Notes: generated from the sequence alone by a model not told the origin. Shown: positions 43,717 through 52,907, numbered from the stretch's first letter. The stretch is DNA of 64,000 nucleotides from Pseudomonas gingeri (GCF_013385635.1 NZ_JACAPR010000028.1:1-64000); one strand, 5' to 3'. Program-made: numbers and translations.

Positions 43717-44304
43717 TCAGAGAAGAATGGGCAGCGCCTCGATGATCGCCTGGGTCGAACGTACCCGGGCAATACGCGGCATGACCTTCTCCATGGAGAA
43801 GCGATGGGTGTCATCGCCCAGGCCGGCGCAGGCATCCTCGGCCACCAGTACCGCATAGTTGTGGTGCCAGGCGTCGCGGACGGTGGACTCGACACCGGAG
43901 TTGCTGGCGATCCCGCAGACAATCACCGTGGTAATCCCGCGACGGCGCAGTTGCAGGTCCAGTTCGGTGCCGTAGAAGGCGCTCCAGCTGTGCTTGGTGA
44001 TCTGCACCGGGGCGTTCAGGGCGGCAATCGACGGTTCGAGGACAGCCCACTGCTCGGGCAGCCCCCCCGCCGGCACGGCCATCGGCATATCCACCGGCTG
44101 GTTGGGCTTATCGGCATAGTCACTGGCGAACGCCACGCGCACGGCAACCACCAGGCCACCCGCCCGGGTCAGGTGCTCGCCGAGCCGCGCGGCCCGTTCG
44201 GCAACGGCCTGCGGAGCGTGAGGCGCAACGGGCAAGGCCATGATGCCTTGTTGCAGGTCGATGATGACGAGGGCACAGGTACGGGGATCGAGATCAAGCG
44301 ACAT
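43717..44304 (-). CDS. Isochorismatase-fold hydrolase without catalytic cysteine
   Basis: 195-residue protein of the isochorismatase-like hydrolase fold. The catalytic aspartate is in ALVIIDLQQGIM and the lysine in VQITKHSWSAFYGT. The usual nucleophilic cysteine position reads GIASNSGVESTVRDA, so it is glycine here, as in isochorismatase-like members that do not use a thiol. It is therefore unlikely to be a nicotinamidase. Substrate unknown. Convergent with the sirtuin with no spacer. Confidence 0.82.
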   Translation of the reverse strand: MSLDLDPRTCALVIIDLQQGIMALPVAPHAPQAVAERAARLGEHLTRAGGLVVAVRVAFASDYADKPNQPVDMPMAVPAGGLPEQWAVLEPSIAALNAPVQITKHSWSAFYGTELDLQLRRRGITTVIVCGIASNSGVESTVRDAWHHNYAVLVAEDACAGLGDDTHRFSMEKVMPRIARVRSTQAIIEALPILL

Positions 44305-44515
44305 GAGTAGTTCCTGATGAGTTTCCTGATGCCCGGACGCCGGATCGCGGGCGACACCAGCGCGAAAGTCGGGGAGACAGGCGCAATGAGGCGGGTATCC
44401 CCCTCAGGATGCGAGAGCGCTCGCGCCGTTCGCAAGTAAAAAAATTTTCATTATTCGCCCGGCGCAATCAGCCGCAAGGCCCCGGCAGCAAGGCCGAAGC
44501 CCCCGTACGCCTCGG

Positions 44516-45214
44516 TCAGCCCGGAATGGTCAACCCTTTCACCACTACCGGGCGGCCGAGGAATTGCTCCAGCGCACGGGTGACATGGGGGAAATCCTGG
44601 ATGCCCACCAGGTCGCCGGCCTCATAGAAGCCGATCAGGTTACGGATCCACGGGAAGGTGGCGATATCGGCGATGCCGTAGTCGTCACCCATGATCCAGC
44701 GCCGGCTTTCCAGACGCTGGTCGAGTACCGCCAGCAGGCGTTTGCTCTCGGCCACGTAGCGGTCGCGCGGGCGCTTGTCCTCGTAGTCCTTGCCGGCAAA
44801 CTTGTTGAAGAAACCGAGCTGGCCGAACATCGGCCCGATCCCACCCATCTGGAACATCAGCCACTGGATGGTTTCATAGCGGGTGGCCGGGTCCCGGGAC
44901 ATGAACCTGCCGGTCTTTTCGGCCAGGTAGATCAGGATCGCGCCGGACTCGAACAACGCCAGCGGCTGGCCGCCGGGACCGTTCGGATCGAGGATCGCCG
45001 GGATCTTGTTGTTGGGGTTCAACGAGATGAATTGCGGGCTCAACTGATCATTGGTCGAGAAACTCACCAGGTGCGGTTCGTAGGGCAGGCCCAGCTCTTC
45101 GAGCAGGATCGACACCTTGACGCCGTTGGGCGTAGGCAACGAATACAGCTGGAGACGGTCTGGATGTTGAGCGGGCCATTTTTGCGTGATGGCAAACGAC
45201 GAAAGATCGGTCAT
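44516..45214 (-). CDS. Glutathione S-transferase, nu-class (YfcG/YghU-like)
   Basis: 232-residue cytosolic GST. The thioredoxin-like N-terminal domain has LYSLPTPNGVKVSILLEELG, where the Thr-x-Asn pair replaces the usual Tyr/Ser and is typical of YfcG-type disulfide-bond reductases. The glutathione-binding ESGAILIYLAEKTGRF follows, then an all-helical domain with WIMGDDYGIADIATFPW. ATG 45214 is the family start. Probable role in glutathione-dependent disulfide or peroxide reduction. Confidence 0.88.
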   Translation of the reverse strand: MTDLSSFAITQKWPAQHPDRLQLYSLPTPNGVKVSILLEELGLPYEPHLVSFSTNDQLSPQFISLNPNNKIPAILDPNGPGGQPLALFESGAILIYLAEKTGRFMSRDPATRYETIQWLMFQMGGIGPMFGQLGFFNKFAGKDYEDKRPRDRYVAESKRLLAVLDQRLESRRWIMGDDYGIADIATFPWIRNLIGFYEAGDLVGIQDFPHVTRALEQFLGRPVVVKGLTIPG

Positions 45215-45371
45215 GGAAGGCTTCCAGCAAGCGGCAGGGAATGCGGCAACGGGTCGGGACAAGCCACCCGTCCAGGCCCTGATTATAGGCACAGCCAACG
45301 GGCACGCTCACCTCGTTTGACACGACACTTTTGCCACACGGACAATCAACGAATGTTTTCTGGAGACTGAC

Positions 45372-45596
45372 ATGAACCTGAAATTCCTCAGCCTGCCGCT
45401 ACTGGCAGCAACCTTCCTGACCCTGGCAGGCTGTTCGACGCCCACCGTGGTGACCTTGCAGAACGGTACCCAGTACGTGACCAAGGACTTGCCGAAAACC
45501 CATTCCGCCGATGGCTTCTACGAGTTCGAGGATATTTCCGGCAAGGTGATCCGGATCAAGGCGTCCGATGTAGCGACGGTCAAGGCGCAGGACTGA
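45372..45596 (+). CDS. YgdI/YgdR-family small lipoprotein
   Basis: 74-residue lipoprotein. Signal peptide MNLKFLSLPLLAATFLTL with the lipobox LAGC (Cys21) puts the mature protein on the membrane. The mature part (TLQNGTQYVTKDLPKTHSAD) is the small SH3-like fold of the YgdI/YgdR family. ATG has TGGAGACTGAC upstream. The role is unknown; such lipoproteins are common near envelope genes. Confidence 0.88.
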   Translation: MNLKFLSLPLLAATFLTLAGCSTPTVVTLQNGTQYVTKDLPKTHSADGFYEFEDISGKVIRIKASDVATVKAQD

Positions 45597-45607
45597 CTTG
45601 CTCGACC

Positions 45608-45627
45608 ATCGAGCGTGGGAACGATCA
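45608..45627. repeat. Remnant of the 110-bp element
   Basis: ATCGAGCGTGGGAACGATCA is the right terminal arm of the dispersed element alone, between the lipoprotein and dnaE2, which are convergent. Confidence 0.55.
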
Positions 45628-45637
45628 TCGCCAGGCT

Positions 45638-48600
45638 TCAGCGGAAGTCCCGGCTGCGCACGGTAATGTCCGCCAACATCGGACTCAGGTCGCTCAGGCG
45701 CCCGGCAATCACATGGCGCACTTCGCCTTCGGTTTCCAGGCGCCCGTCGACCTTCAACAACTGCGAACCCACCAGCACCTGCCGCTGGCGTTCGGCCAGG
45801 TCGCGCCAGACCACTACATTGACATTGCCGAACTCGTCTTCGAGGGTCACGAAGGTCACGCCACTGGCCGTGCCCGGTCGCTGGCGGCCGGTGACCAGGC
45901 CGACGATGCTCACCGGCCGACCGTGCTCGACCGCCTGCAACTCCCGTGAACTGCGACAGCGCAAGGCTTGCAATTGCCCACGCAACAGCGCCAGCGGATG
46001 CGGTCCCAGGGTAGTGCCAAGGCTGGCGTAATCCGCCTGCAGGTCCTCGCCGACACTCGGACACGGCAAGGCCACCGGCTTTTCCGTGTCCCTCGACAAC
46101 CCCGCGAACAAGCCCAACTGCACCTCTACCCCGGCCACTTCCCAGCGTGCCCGATAACGGTTGCCCGCCAGGCCACGCAAGGCGCCGGCATCCGCCAGCA
46201 GTTCCTGGGCGCGGGTATCGAGCCGGGCCCGCTCGCCAAGGTCGGCGATGTCCGCGAAGGTCCTCAGCCCGCGAGCCGCTTCGATCCGCCGCGCATCCTC
46301 CTCGCGAAATCCGCGAATCATCCGCAGCCCCATACGTAGCGCCGGTTGCGCACCTTCAGTCGGTTCCAGGCTGCAGTCCCAGGTACTGGCGCGAACATCC
46401 ACCGGACGGATCTGCAACTGGTGCCGGCGGGCATCCTGGAGAATCTGGTCCGGACTGTAGAACCCCATGGGCCAGCTGTTGATCAGCGCACAGGCGAAGG
46501 CCGCCGGCTCATGGCATTTCAACCAGCAACTGGCGTAGGTCAGCAAGGCAAAGCTGGCGGCGTGGGACTCGGGAAAACCGTAGCTGCCAAACCCCTTGAT
46601 CTGCTCGAAGATCTGCGCGGCGAACTCCGGCGGATAGCCGTTGCTGGCCATGCCTTCGGCCAGCCGCTGGCGATGCGGTTCAAGGCCGCCATGGCGTTTC
46701 CAGGCGGCCATGGAGCGGCGCAACTGATCAGCCTCGCCCGGTGTGTAGTTCGCCGCCACCACCGCGATCTGCATCACCTGTTCCTGGAACAGCGGCACTC
46801 CCAGGGTACGCTGCAACACTTCTTCGAGCTCCGGCGACGGATAAGTCGTCGGTTCCTTCTTGTCCCGCCGACGCAGGTACGGATGCACCATGCCGCCCTG
46901 GATCGGCCCCGGCCGGACAATCGCCACTTCGATCACCAGGTCGTAGAAGTTCTTCGGCCTGAGGCGCGGCAGCATCGACATCTGCGCCCGCGACTCGATC
47001 TGGAACACGCCGATGGTGTCGGCCCGACCGATCATCGCGTAGGTCGGCTGGTCATCCGCCGGAATGCTCGCCAGGGTCCAGCGCGGTCCGCCACGGTACT
47101 GCTGCACCAGGTCGAAACAGCGGCGCAGCGCGCTGAGCATGCCCAGGGCGAGAACATCGACCTTGAGCAAGCCGACCTTGTCCAGGTCATCCTTGTCCCA
47201 CTGGATAATCGTGCGCTCGGCCATGGCGGCGTTTTCCACTGGCACCAGGGTGTCCAGCGGCTGCTCGGAAATCACGAAACCACCCGGATGCTGGGACAGG
47301 TGCCGGGGAAAGCCGATCAGTTGCCGGGTCAGTCCCAGCACCCGGCGCAGTACCGGGCTGTCCGGATCGAAACCGCTTTCGCGCAGGCGCTCGGGAGCCG
47401 GCGGTTCATCGCTCCAGTGGCCACAGGCATCGGCCAGGGCATTGACCTGGTCCGGCGGCAGTCCCAGCGCCTTGGCCACATCGCGCACCGCCCCGGCGCC
47501 ATGGTAGGTGCTGACCACCGCGGTCAACGCCGCCCGGCCGCGACCATAGCGGCGGAACACGTATTGCAGCACCTCTTCGCGGCGGTCGTGCTCGAAGTCG
47601 ACGTCGATATCCGGCGGCTCGTTGCGCTCACGGGACAGGAAGCGCTCGAACAGCATATGGGTACGATCCGGGTTCAACTCGGTGACACCCAGGGCATAAC
47701 ACACCACCGAGTTCGCCGCCGATCCGCGGCCCTGGCAGAGAATGCCCTGCTTGCGGGCGAAGTCGACGATATCCTGCACCGTCAGGAAGTAACTGTCGTA
47801 TTCCAGCTCGGCGATCAACTCCAGTTCTTTCTCGATCAGTGCCCGGGCCTGGTCGCCGATCCCCTCGGGCCAGCGGCGGCGGATGCCCTCTTCCGTCAGA
47901 TGGCGCAGCCAGGTGGTCGGGGTCTGCCCCTGCGGCACCAGCTCACGGGGATACTGGTAGCGCAACTGGCCGAGATCGAAGCCGCAACGCTGGGCGATGA
48001 CCTGGGTTTCGGCCAGCAGGGCCGGCGGATAGATCCCGCGCAGCACTTCCAGACTGCGCAGGTGACGCTCGCCATTGGGGTGCAACTGCTGCCCGGCTTC
48101 GGCGACCCGGGTATGCAGGCGAATGGCGGTCATGGTGTCTTGCAGGGCACGGCGGCTGCGCACATGCATATGCACGTCGCCGCTAGCAACAGCCGGAATC
48201 GCCAGCCCGGCGGCGACCTCCAGCAGCCGCGCCAGGTAGTGCTCATCGTCCTGGCCGCAATGCAGCTCCACGGCCAGCCACAGACGCTCGGGAAAGCGCT
48301 CGCGCAACCAGCGGCCATCGGCTTCGGCGACAGCCCGTCCGGGCAGCCACAACACCAGCAATCCCGGCAATTGCTGCGCGAAATCCTCCCGCAGCACGCG
48401 ATAGCAGCCTTTTTCCGCGCGACGCCGGGCCAGGGTGATCAGCCGGCACAGGGCCTGGTAACCCGCCAGGTTTTCCACCAGCAGCAGCACCCGCGGGCCG
48501 TTGTCGATCTGCAGTTCGCTGCCGATGATCAACGGCAGATCGCACGCCTGCGCGGCCTGCCAGGCCCGGACAATCCCGGCCAGGGTGCATTCGTCGGTGA

Positions 48601-48718
48601 TCGCCAGGGCTTGATAGCCCTGCTCTTTGGCCCGCTCGAACAACTCCCGGGCACTGGAAGCACCACGCTGGAAAGTGAAGTTCGACAGGCAATGCAGCTC
48701 GGCATACGTGCCACTCAT
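45638..48718 (-). CDS. dnaE2: Error-prone DNA polymerase III alpha subunit (ImuC)
   Basis: 1026-residue C-family polymerase for SOS mutagenesis. The N-terminal PHP domain begins YAELHCLSNFTFQRGASSAR; the catalytic aspartates are in EPPDIDVDFEHDRREEV. Shorter than replicative DnaE (about 1160), lacking its C-terminal tau-binding part, as in all DnaE2. An OB-fold segment (PVSIVGLVTGRQRPG) is near the C-terminus. Last gene of the lexA2-imuA-imuB-dnaE2 operon; its ATG overlaps the imuB stop. It makes the translesion DNA synthesis itself. Confidence 0.96.
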   Translation of the reverse strand: MSGTYAELHCLSNFTFQRGASSARELFERAKEQGYQALAITDECTLAGIVRAWQAAQACDLPLIIGSELQIDNGPRVLLLVENLAGYQALCRLITLARRRAEKGCYRVLREDFAQQLPGLLVLWLPGRAVAEADGRWLRERFPERLWLAVELHCGQDDEHYLARLLEVAAGLAIPAVASGDVHMHVRSRRALQDTMTAIRLHTRVAEAGQQLHPNGERHLRSLEVLRGIYPPALLAETQVIAQRCGFDLGQLRYQYPRELVPQGQTPTTWLRHLTEEGIRRRWPEGIGDQARALIEKELELIAELEYDSYFLTVQDIVDFARKQGILCQGRGSAANSVVCYALGVTELNPDRTHMLFERFLSRERNEPPDIDVDFEHDRREEVLQYVFRRYGRGRAALTAVVSTYHGAGAVRDVAKALGLPPDQVNALADACGHWSDEPPAPERLRESGFDPDSPVLRRVLGLTRQLIGFPRHLSQHPGGFVISEQPLDTLVPVENAAMAERTIIQWDKDDLDKVGLLKVDVLALGMLSALRRCFDLVQQYRGGPRWTLASIPADDQPTYAMIGRADTIGVFQIESRAQMSMLPRLRPKNFYDLVIEVAIVRPGPIQGGMVHPYLRRRDKKEPTTYPSPELEEVLQRTLGVPLFQEQVMQIAVVAANYTPGEADQLRRSMAAWKRHGGLEPHRQRLAEGMASNGYPPEFAAQIFEQIKGFGSYGFPESHAASFALLTYASCWLKCHEPAAFACALINSWPMGFYSPDQILQDARRHQLQIRPVDVRASTWDCSLEPTEGAQPALRMGLRMIRGFREEDARRIEAARGLRTFADIADLGERARLDTRAQELLADAGALRGLAGNRYRARWEVAGVEVQLGLFAGLSRDTEKPVALPCPSVGEDLQADYASLGTTLGPHPLALLRGQLQALRCRSSRELQAVEHGRPVSIVGLVTGRQRPGTASGVTFVTLEDEFGNVNVVVWRDLAERQRQVLVGSQLLKVDGRLETEGEVRHVIAGRLSDLSPMLADITVRSRDFR

Positions 48719-50133
48719 GCGAACCAGCCCTGCAACAGCAACGGGCCGCTTTCCCCCACCGGGCGATAGGCCCAGGCCTGCCGGCCGGTACGGGTCTCGA
48801 CCAGGTAATAGTCACGGCGCACATCCGCGCCATCCCACCAGCCCGACTCGATCCGTTCCGGCCCCAGCAATACCCTGGCTGCCTGTTCGGGCAATGCCAG
48901 CGGCTCCTTGAGCAACCAGCCGGGCCGCAGCGGACCGGCTGCGGCCAACGGACCGGACGTGGTCGCCGCCAGCGGCTGCCAGGCACATTCGGGACGATGA
49001 TCGGCCTGCAAGCGCAGGCCCTGCACCGCGTCATCGCCCAAGCGGGCACGCAGGCGCTCGCGCAATTGCTCCCAGGGCAGGGACTGTTGCGCACGCTCGT
49101 CGAACAACTCGCGGTGTTGCGGGACAAAGGCCGGCAGGTCCTCGGCCTCCAGGCGCAAACCGCGTACCGGCGACTCGACCCGGACCTGCTCCAGGCGCCC
49201 GCGAGCCAGCTCGAACAGCATTGCCGGGTCGCGCTCGGCACTGAGCAGGCCGACCTTGATCCGCGTGTCCGCCACTCCGGCATGCTCCAGGATCAGTTCG
49301 AAACGCTGCACACCGCTGTCACGGCCACAGAGAAACGCCGCCAGGTCACCGGTCAACCGGCGCAGGGGAAACAGCAGCGCCTGATGCGAGGTCACGTCGA
49401 AATTCAGCTCGATGCGCGCCGCGAAGCGATCCGGCGGCAGGTAGAACGCCAGGGCCAGGGGCCGCTCGCCCAGCAGGGTGTCGAGGTGCTTGAGCAGCGT
49501 CGCATCGAAGCGTCGGGCCAGGCTGTGGCGGGGCAAGGCCAGGACCTGGTCCAGGGTCCTCAGCCCCATGCGCGACAGGGCCGTGGCCGCCTCCTGCGCC
49601 AACCCGACCCGGTCGACGGGCATCGGTCCCAGGGCCTGGCGCAAGGCGGCGTCATCCGCCAGGGCCAGGCCATCGTAGGCATTGGCCAGGACCCGGGCCG
49701 CCGCCGGATGGGGCGCGGCCACGATCCGATGGCGAAATCCCAGTTCGGTCAGTTCCTCGCGCAGGCGCGCTTCCAACTGCGGCCAGGGCCCGAACAGGCC
49801 CAGGCTGGACTCGATCTCGAACAGCACGGCACGGGGATAACCCAGGCTTACCTGGGAACTGAAACGATAGGCCCAGGCCGCGAGCAACTGTTGCCACTGC
49901 GCGATTTCCGCAGGGTCGTATTCAGCGCTGGCAAAAGCCTTGGTCAGGGCATGGGCGGCGGTCAGCGATTGTCCGGGACGCAGGCCCAGGGCCCGGGCCG
50001 AGGCGTTCACCGCCTGCACGATCCGCCGTTGCGGCGAGCCGCTCAGCAGCGCCAGCGGTGCATCGGGCTCGGCGGTGCGGCGCAGCACGCCGTCCAGGGC
50101 CAATTGCGGAAACACGATACAGACCCAACGCAT
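48715..50133 (-). CDS. imuB: ImuB, Y-family-like mutasome subunit
   Basis: 472-residue Y-family polymerase-like protein. It starts MRWVCIVFPQLALDGVLRRT; the acidic residues of active Y polymerases in this first motif are not preserved, consistent with ImuB being a non-catalytic hub that binds the beta clamp and DnaE2. ATG 50133 with TTGAGG upstream was chosen; the frame upstream overlaps imuA and is not family-like. Overlaps dnaE2 by 4 nt. Confidence 0.94.
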   Translation of the reverse strand: MRWVCIVFPQLALDGVLRRTAEPDAPLALLSGSPQRRIVQAVNASARALGLRPGQSLTAAHALTKAFASAEYDPAEIAQWQQLLAAWAYRFSSQVSLGYPRAVLFEIESSLGLFGPWPQLEARLREELTELGFRHRIVAAPHPAAARVLANAYDGLALADDAALRQALGPMPVDRVGLAQEAATALSRMGLRTLDQVLALPRHSLARRFDATLLKHLDTLLGERPLALAFYLPPDRFAARIELNFDVTSHQALLFPLRRLTGDLAAFLCGRDSGVQRFELILEHAGVADTRIKVGLLSAERDPAMLFELARGRLEQVRVESPVRGLRLEAEDLPAFVPQHRELFDERAQQSLPWEQLRERLRARLGDDAVQGLRLQADHRPECAWQPLAATTSGPLAAAGPLRPGWLLKEPLALPEQAARVLLGPERIESGWWDGADVRRDYYLVETRTGRQAWAYRPVGESGPLLLQGWFA

Positions 50134-50140
50134 GCCAACC

Positions 50141-50758
50141 TCAATGCCCGGTACTGAAGGCAATCGGCGCCGCATGGGCCAGACCGCCGCGACACTTGAG
50201 TACCCGCAACTGCGCGGGCCGGCCATCGACGGCAATCCGCAGGGCCGCCGGCGACGGGTTGAGCGCCGCCTCCAGCGAACGGTAGGCAAACGCCAGGGTC
50301 TGGCCGGTTTCCGCCGCCACCTGCAAGCGGCGCAGGGCGCGGTCATCGACCTGCTGCGGCCAGCACAGGACTGCCCCGCAACTGCCGGAGCGCAGGCACT
50401 GCTCAGTTGCCCACAAGGCATCCCGTGGTGTCGCCTGGATCACCGACAACTGCCGTAGGTCGACGCCCGCGCTCAACCACGCCTGGGGATAGGGCACATG
50501 GGGCGGCGCCACCAGGACGATCCGCTCGCCCCGCGCCGACAGCCGCGCCAGGGTCGGCCAGACCAGTTGCAACTCGCCCACGCCCTCGCCGGCGATGAGG
50601 ATTTCCGTCAGTGCCGATTCCGGCCAACCGCCGCCGGGCAGCACCGCGTCCAGGGCGGCATGCCCGGTCGTTTGCAGGCTCGGCGCCTGTACCGCCGGCC
50701 GCCCCTTCCAGATCCGGCGCTCGTCCAGCAGCGCGTCCAGCGCAACCACGGCGCCCAT
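50141..50758 (-). CDS. imuA: ImuA, SulA/RecA-like mutasome subunit
   Basis: 205-residue protein related to SulA and RecA (the Pseudomonas version is often annotated as SulA-like). It has TTGHAALDAVLPGGGWPESA, a RecA-type nucleotide-binding region without a full Walker A. It is essential for damage-induced mutagenesis with ImuB and DnaE2 in studied bacteria. ATG 50758 overlaps the lexA2 stop by 4 nt, and imuB follows after 7 nt. Confidence 0.93.
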   Translation of the reverse strand: MGAVVALDALLDERRIWKGRPAVQAPSLQTTGHAALDAVLPGGGWPESALTEILIAGEGVGELQLVWPTLARLSARGERIVLVAPPHVPYPQAWLSAGVDLRQLSVIQATPRDALWATEQCLRSGSCGAVLCWPQQVDDRALRRLQVAAETGQTLAFAYRSLEAALNPSPAALRIAVDGRPAQLRVLKCRGGLAHAAPIAFSTGH

Positions 50759-51378
50759 CAACCTTGCCTCACCAGGCCGCAGAACACACCTTCGATGGCC
50801 AGTTCCTGGTGTTCGGGATCAACCACGATGGGTTCATAGGCCGGGTTGCGGGCCAGCAAGCGGATTCCGGCAGCCGTGCGCTCGAAACGCTTGATGGTGA
50901 CTTCGCCGTCGAGCCGGGCCACGACGATCTGGCCGTTGCGTACTTCGACATTGCGCCGCACCGCCACCAGGTCGCCATCGAGAATACCGTCACCGATCAT
51001 CGAGTCGCCCTGTACCCGCAGGAGGAAATCCGGAGTGCGGGAAAACAGCCCCGGATCGAGCCACAAGCGACTGTGGACCTCGGCATCGACATCGATCGGC
51101 ACGCCGGCCGCCACTCGTCCCAGCAACGGGATTTCCAGCAAGGCCGGGCGCGCGGGCCGGTTCAGCAGGCGAATACCCCGCGCCTGATGGGCATTGACCT
51201 CGATAAAACCGGCCTCGGTCAGCGCCACCACATGCTTGCGCGCCACGCTGCGCGAGGCGAAACCAAAGGCCTCGGCGATCTCGGCGAGGCTCGGGGGCTG
51301 GCCGTTTTCCGCGATACGGTCGCGGATAAAGGTCAGGATGGCGGAACGGCGGGGGCTTAAAGTCGTCATGGAGTACAT
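50758..51378 (-). CDS. lexA2: LexA2 repressor
   Basis: 206-residue SOS repressor, the second LexA of pseudomonads. The winged helix-turn-helix is SPRRSAILTFIRDRIAENGQ, then LAEIAEAFGFASRSVARKHV. The self-cleavage site is Ala91-Gly92 in RVAAGVPID, and the Ser126/Lys163 dyad is in QGDSMIGDG and VTIKRFE. ATG 51378 has AGGAG five nt upstream; a second in-frame ATG at 51369 follows at once. It represses its own operon through the AGTAC-N4-GTACT site covering this start. DNA damage would relieve this through RecA-stimulated autocleavage. Confidence 0.93.
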   Translation of the reverse strand: MYSMTTLSPRRSAILTFIRDRIAENGQPPSLAEIAEAFGFASRSVARKHVVALTEAGFIEVNAHQARGIRLLNRPARPALLEIPLLGRVAAGVPIDVDAEVHSRLWLDPGLFSRTPDFLLRVQGDSMIGDGILDGDLVAVRRNVEVRNGQIVVARLDGEVTIKRFERTAAGIRLLARNPAYEPIVVDPEHQELAIEGVFCGLVRQG

Positions 51379-51385
51379 TTGTACT
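51372..51385 (-). promoter_or_regulatory. LexA2 operator of the imuABC cassette
   Basis: Perfect palindrome AGTACATTTGTACT (AGTAC-N4-GTACT), agreeing with the AGTAC-type LexA2 box described for pseudomonads. It covers the ATG at 51378 and overlaps the AGGAG ribosome site. A -35-like TTGTCA (51401-51406, minus strand) lies 17 bp from a -10-like TACAAA (51378-51383) that is itself inside the operator. Confidence 0.8.
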
Positions 51386-51760
51386 CCTATGGGCTTTTCC
51401 TGACAAGCGCCGCCAGTCGGTAGCCCGCCGCGCGGCTTGAATCGGGCGCCCTTCGTCCTGGCCCCCCCGGAGAAAAGCACCCGGCCTCGCCCCCTACGAA
51501 TAAACACAAACAGCAATGATGGAACTTACCTACAGAACTATCCCGCACACTAAAACATGCAAGTAACTTCCCGGACTTAAAAACAAAAAACAACAGTGGA
51601 AAAACACTCGTGAATATTGAAAAGCAAAACCTGATCGTTATAGCGTGAGCGTTTCCATCAATAACAAAAATCCCCCACGAGATACCCTGCAACGCTGAAC
51701 AGAGACCTGTAAATGGACTTCACCCCGAGAACGGAAACTTGCATAAAAAGGTCAAGTAAC
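51379..51760. other. Intergenic region between lexA2 and a divergent unknown gene
   Basis: About 380 nt. The part next to lexA2 is G+C-rich; 51500-51700 is clearly A+T-rich with no repeat and no credible gene. It presumably holds the promoter of the plus-strand gene at 51761. No operator or terminator could be assigned. Confidence 0.5.
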
Positions 51761-52897
51761 ATGCACCCACTCCATACCGCCCAACTTGACGATCTGTTCG
51801 AGCGCAATACCTTCCTGCCCGACTCGACACCGGATCGTTTCTATCGCCTGCTGGACCAGATCAGCCAGGATCGCTACACCACCCTCGCCGCTCTGTACGC
51901 CGAAGCTTATCGACTGTTTCCGGGGACGAGCGGACTCGACGAGTTCTTTGCCAGTACCGCGAACCTGATCCTGTTACCGGTCGCCCAGCGGCGGGCGATC
52001 ATCAATGAATCGGTGTTCCAGATCTGGGCACGCCGGGTCTGCAACCTTACCCGGGAAGTGCTCGATGGCTTGCGCCATGATCTTTCGCCCTTGCAAAGCA
52101 GCCTCCGGGAACTGCCGGATATCCTGCAACGAATATCCAACGCCGCAAGTGAGCATCCATATACCCATCGCCCGCCCATCCAGCGGTTCGATATCGATCC
52201 GCTGATCGCCGGGGTACTCGCGCCCTGCTACGACTTCCCGCAAGACGCAGCAACCCGCCAACGCCTCGAAGACAGCGGTTACTCCATTCATTTTTTCAGC
52301 GATGTGGTGAATGTCGCCCTGTCCCGGATCGCCATGACCTGGCCTGGCTGCCACGAGCAGTTCCGCCATCTGGTCAAGTTGATCTGCTACCTGCCGGACG
52401 GCACCTTCCGCCAGGGTTCGGCCCCGCGCTACGGCGGCACTATCCTGCTGTCGGCCAAGGACCATTCGCTGCTCGATGTCGAAGAGTCGCTGGTGCGTGA
52501 AAGCGCCCATCAACTGTTGTATTACATCGAGGAAATCAGCCCGCTGATCGACCCACGGATCAGCGCACAGCGCCTGTATTTCCTGCCCTGGTCAAACCGG
52601 CCCTGTGACCTGGCCGAGTATTTCCAGGGGTTCTTTGCCCAACTGATGCGGGCCAAGTACCTGGAACGCGTGCGCCAGCGCCCGGCCAGTGAAATGCAAC
52701 GGGCCGAAGAGCACCTGGTGTTCAGCCTGCGTGGCCTTGGCCGGGCCCTGCCGGAGCTGGCCGGTAGTCGTGACTTCACGCCCCACGGCCGCATCCTGCT
52801 GGATAACCTGGCCGAGGATGTGCGGGCAATGGAGCGGCAGCACGCCAGCCTGTTGCTCCGCGCATCCAGGCCGCGTGACCTGAGCCTGGCGGGATAA
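51761..52897 (+). CDS. Uncharacterised protein with degenerate HExxH-like segment
   Basis: About 378 residues from ATG 51761 (MHPLHTAQLDDLFERNTFLP, with AAGG upstream); an ATG at 51713 would add 16 residues. No signal peptide or membrane helix. The middle and C-terminal parts resemble HEXXH-motif proteins linked to peptide modification, with DVEESLVRESAHQLLYYIEE where those have LVHESAH. The first metal histidine is thus Arg, while Glu and the later His remain. Function unknown. It is flanked by the LexA2 operon and the convergent deacylase gene. Not recognised with certainty. Confidence 0.6.
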   Translation: MHPLHTAQLDDLFERNTFLPDSTPDRFYRLLDQISQDRYTTLAALYAEAYRLFPGTSGLDEFFASTANLILLPVAQRRAIINESVFQIWARRVCNLTREVLDGLRHDLSPLQSSLRELPDILQRISNAASEHPYTHRPPIQRFDIDPLIAGVLAPCYDFPQDAATRQRLEDSGYSIHFFSDVVNVALSRIAMTWPGCHEQFRHLVKLICYLPDGTFRQGSAPRYGGTILLSAKDHSLLDVEESLVRESAHQLLYYIEEISPLIDPRISAQRLYFLPWSNRPCDLAEYFQGFFAQLMRAKYLERVRQRPASEMQRAEEHLVFSLRGLGRALPELAGSRDFTPHGRILLDNLAEDVRAMERQHASLLLRASRPRDLSLAG

Positions 52898-52907
52898 GCC
52901 GGCCGAC

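Noticed and set aside
46346..48769. 807-residue frame antisense to dnaE2
   Set aside because: DnaE2 on the minus strand is unmistakable; the antisense protein is low-complexity and lacks a start context.
50758..50999. Possibility that the LexA-like protein is a phage-type repressor rather than LexA2
   Set aside because: It heads the imuA-imuB-dnaE2 cassette with 4-nt overlap and carries the AGTAC-type operator, which is the known LexA2 context.
51713..51760. Alternative upstream start for the unknown gene at 51761
   Set aside because: Possible, but the added residues look unlike a domain start and the 51761 ATG has a better-placed AAGG; kept only as a note.
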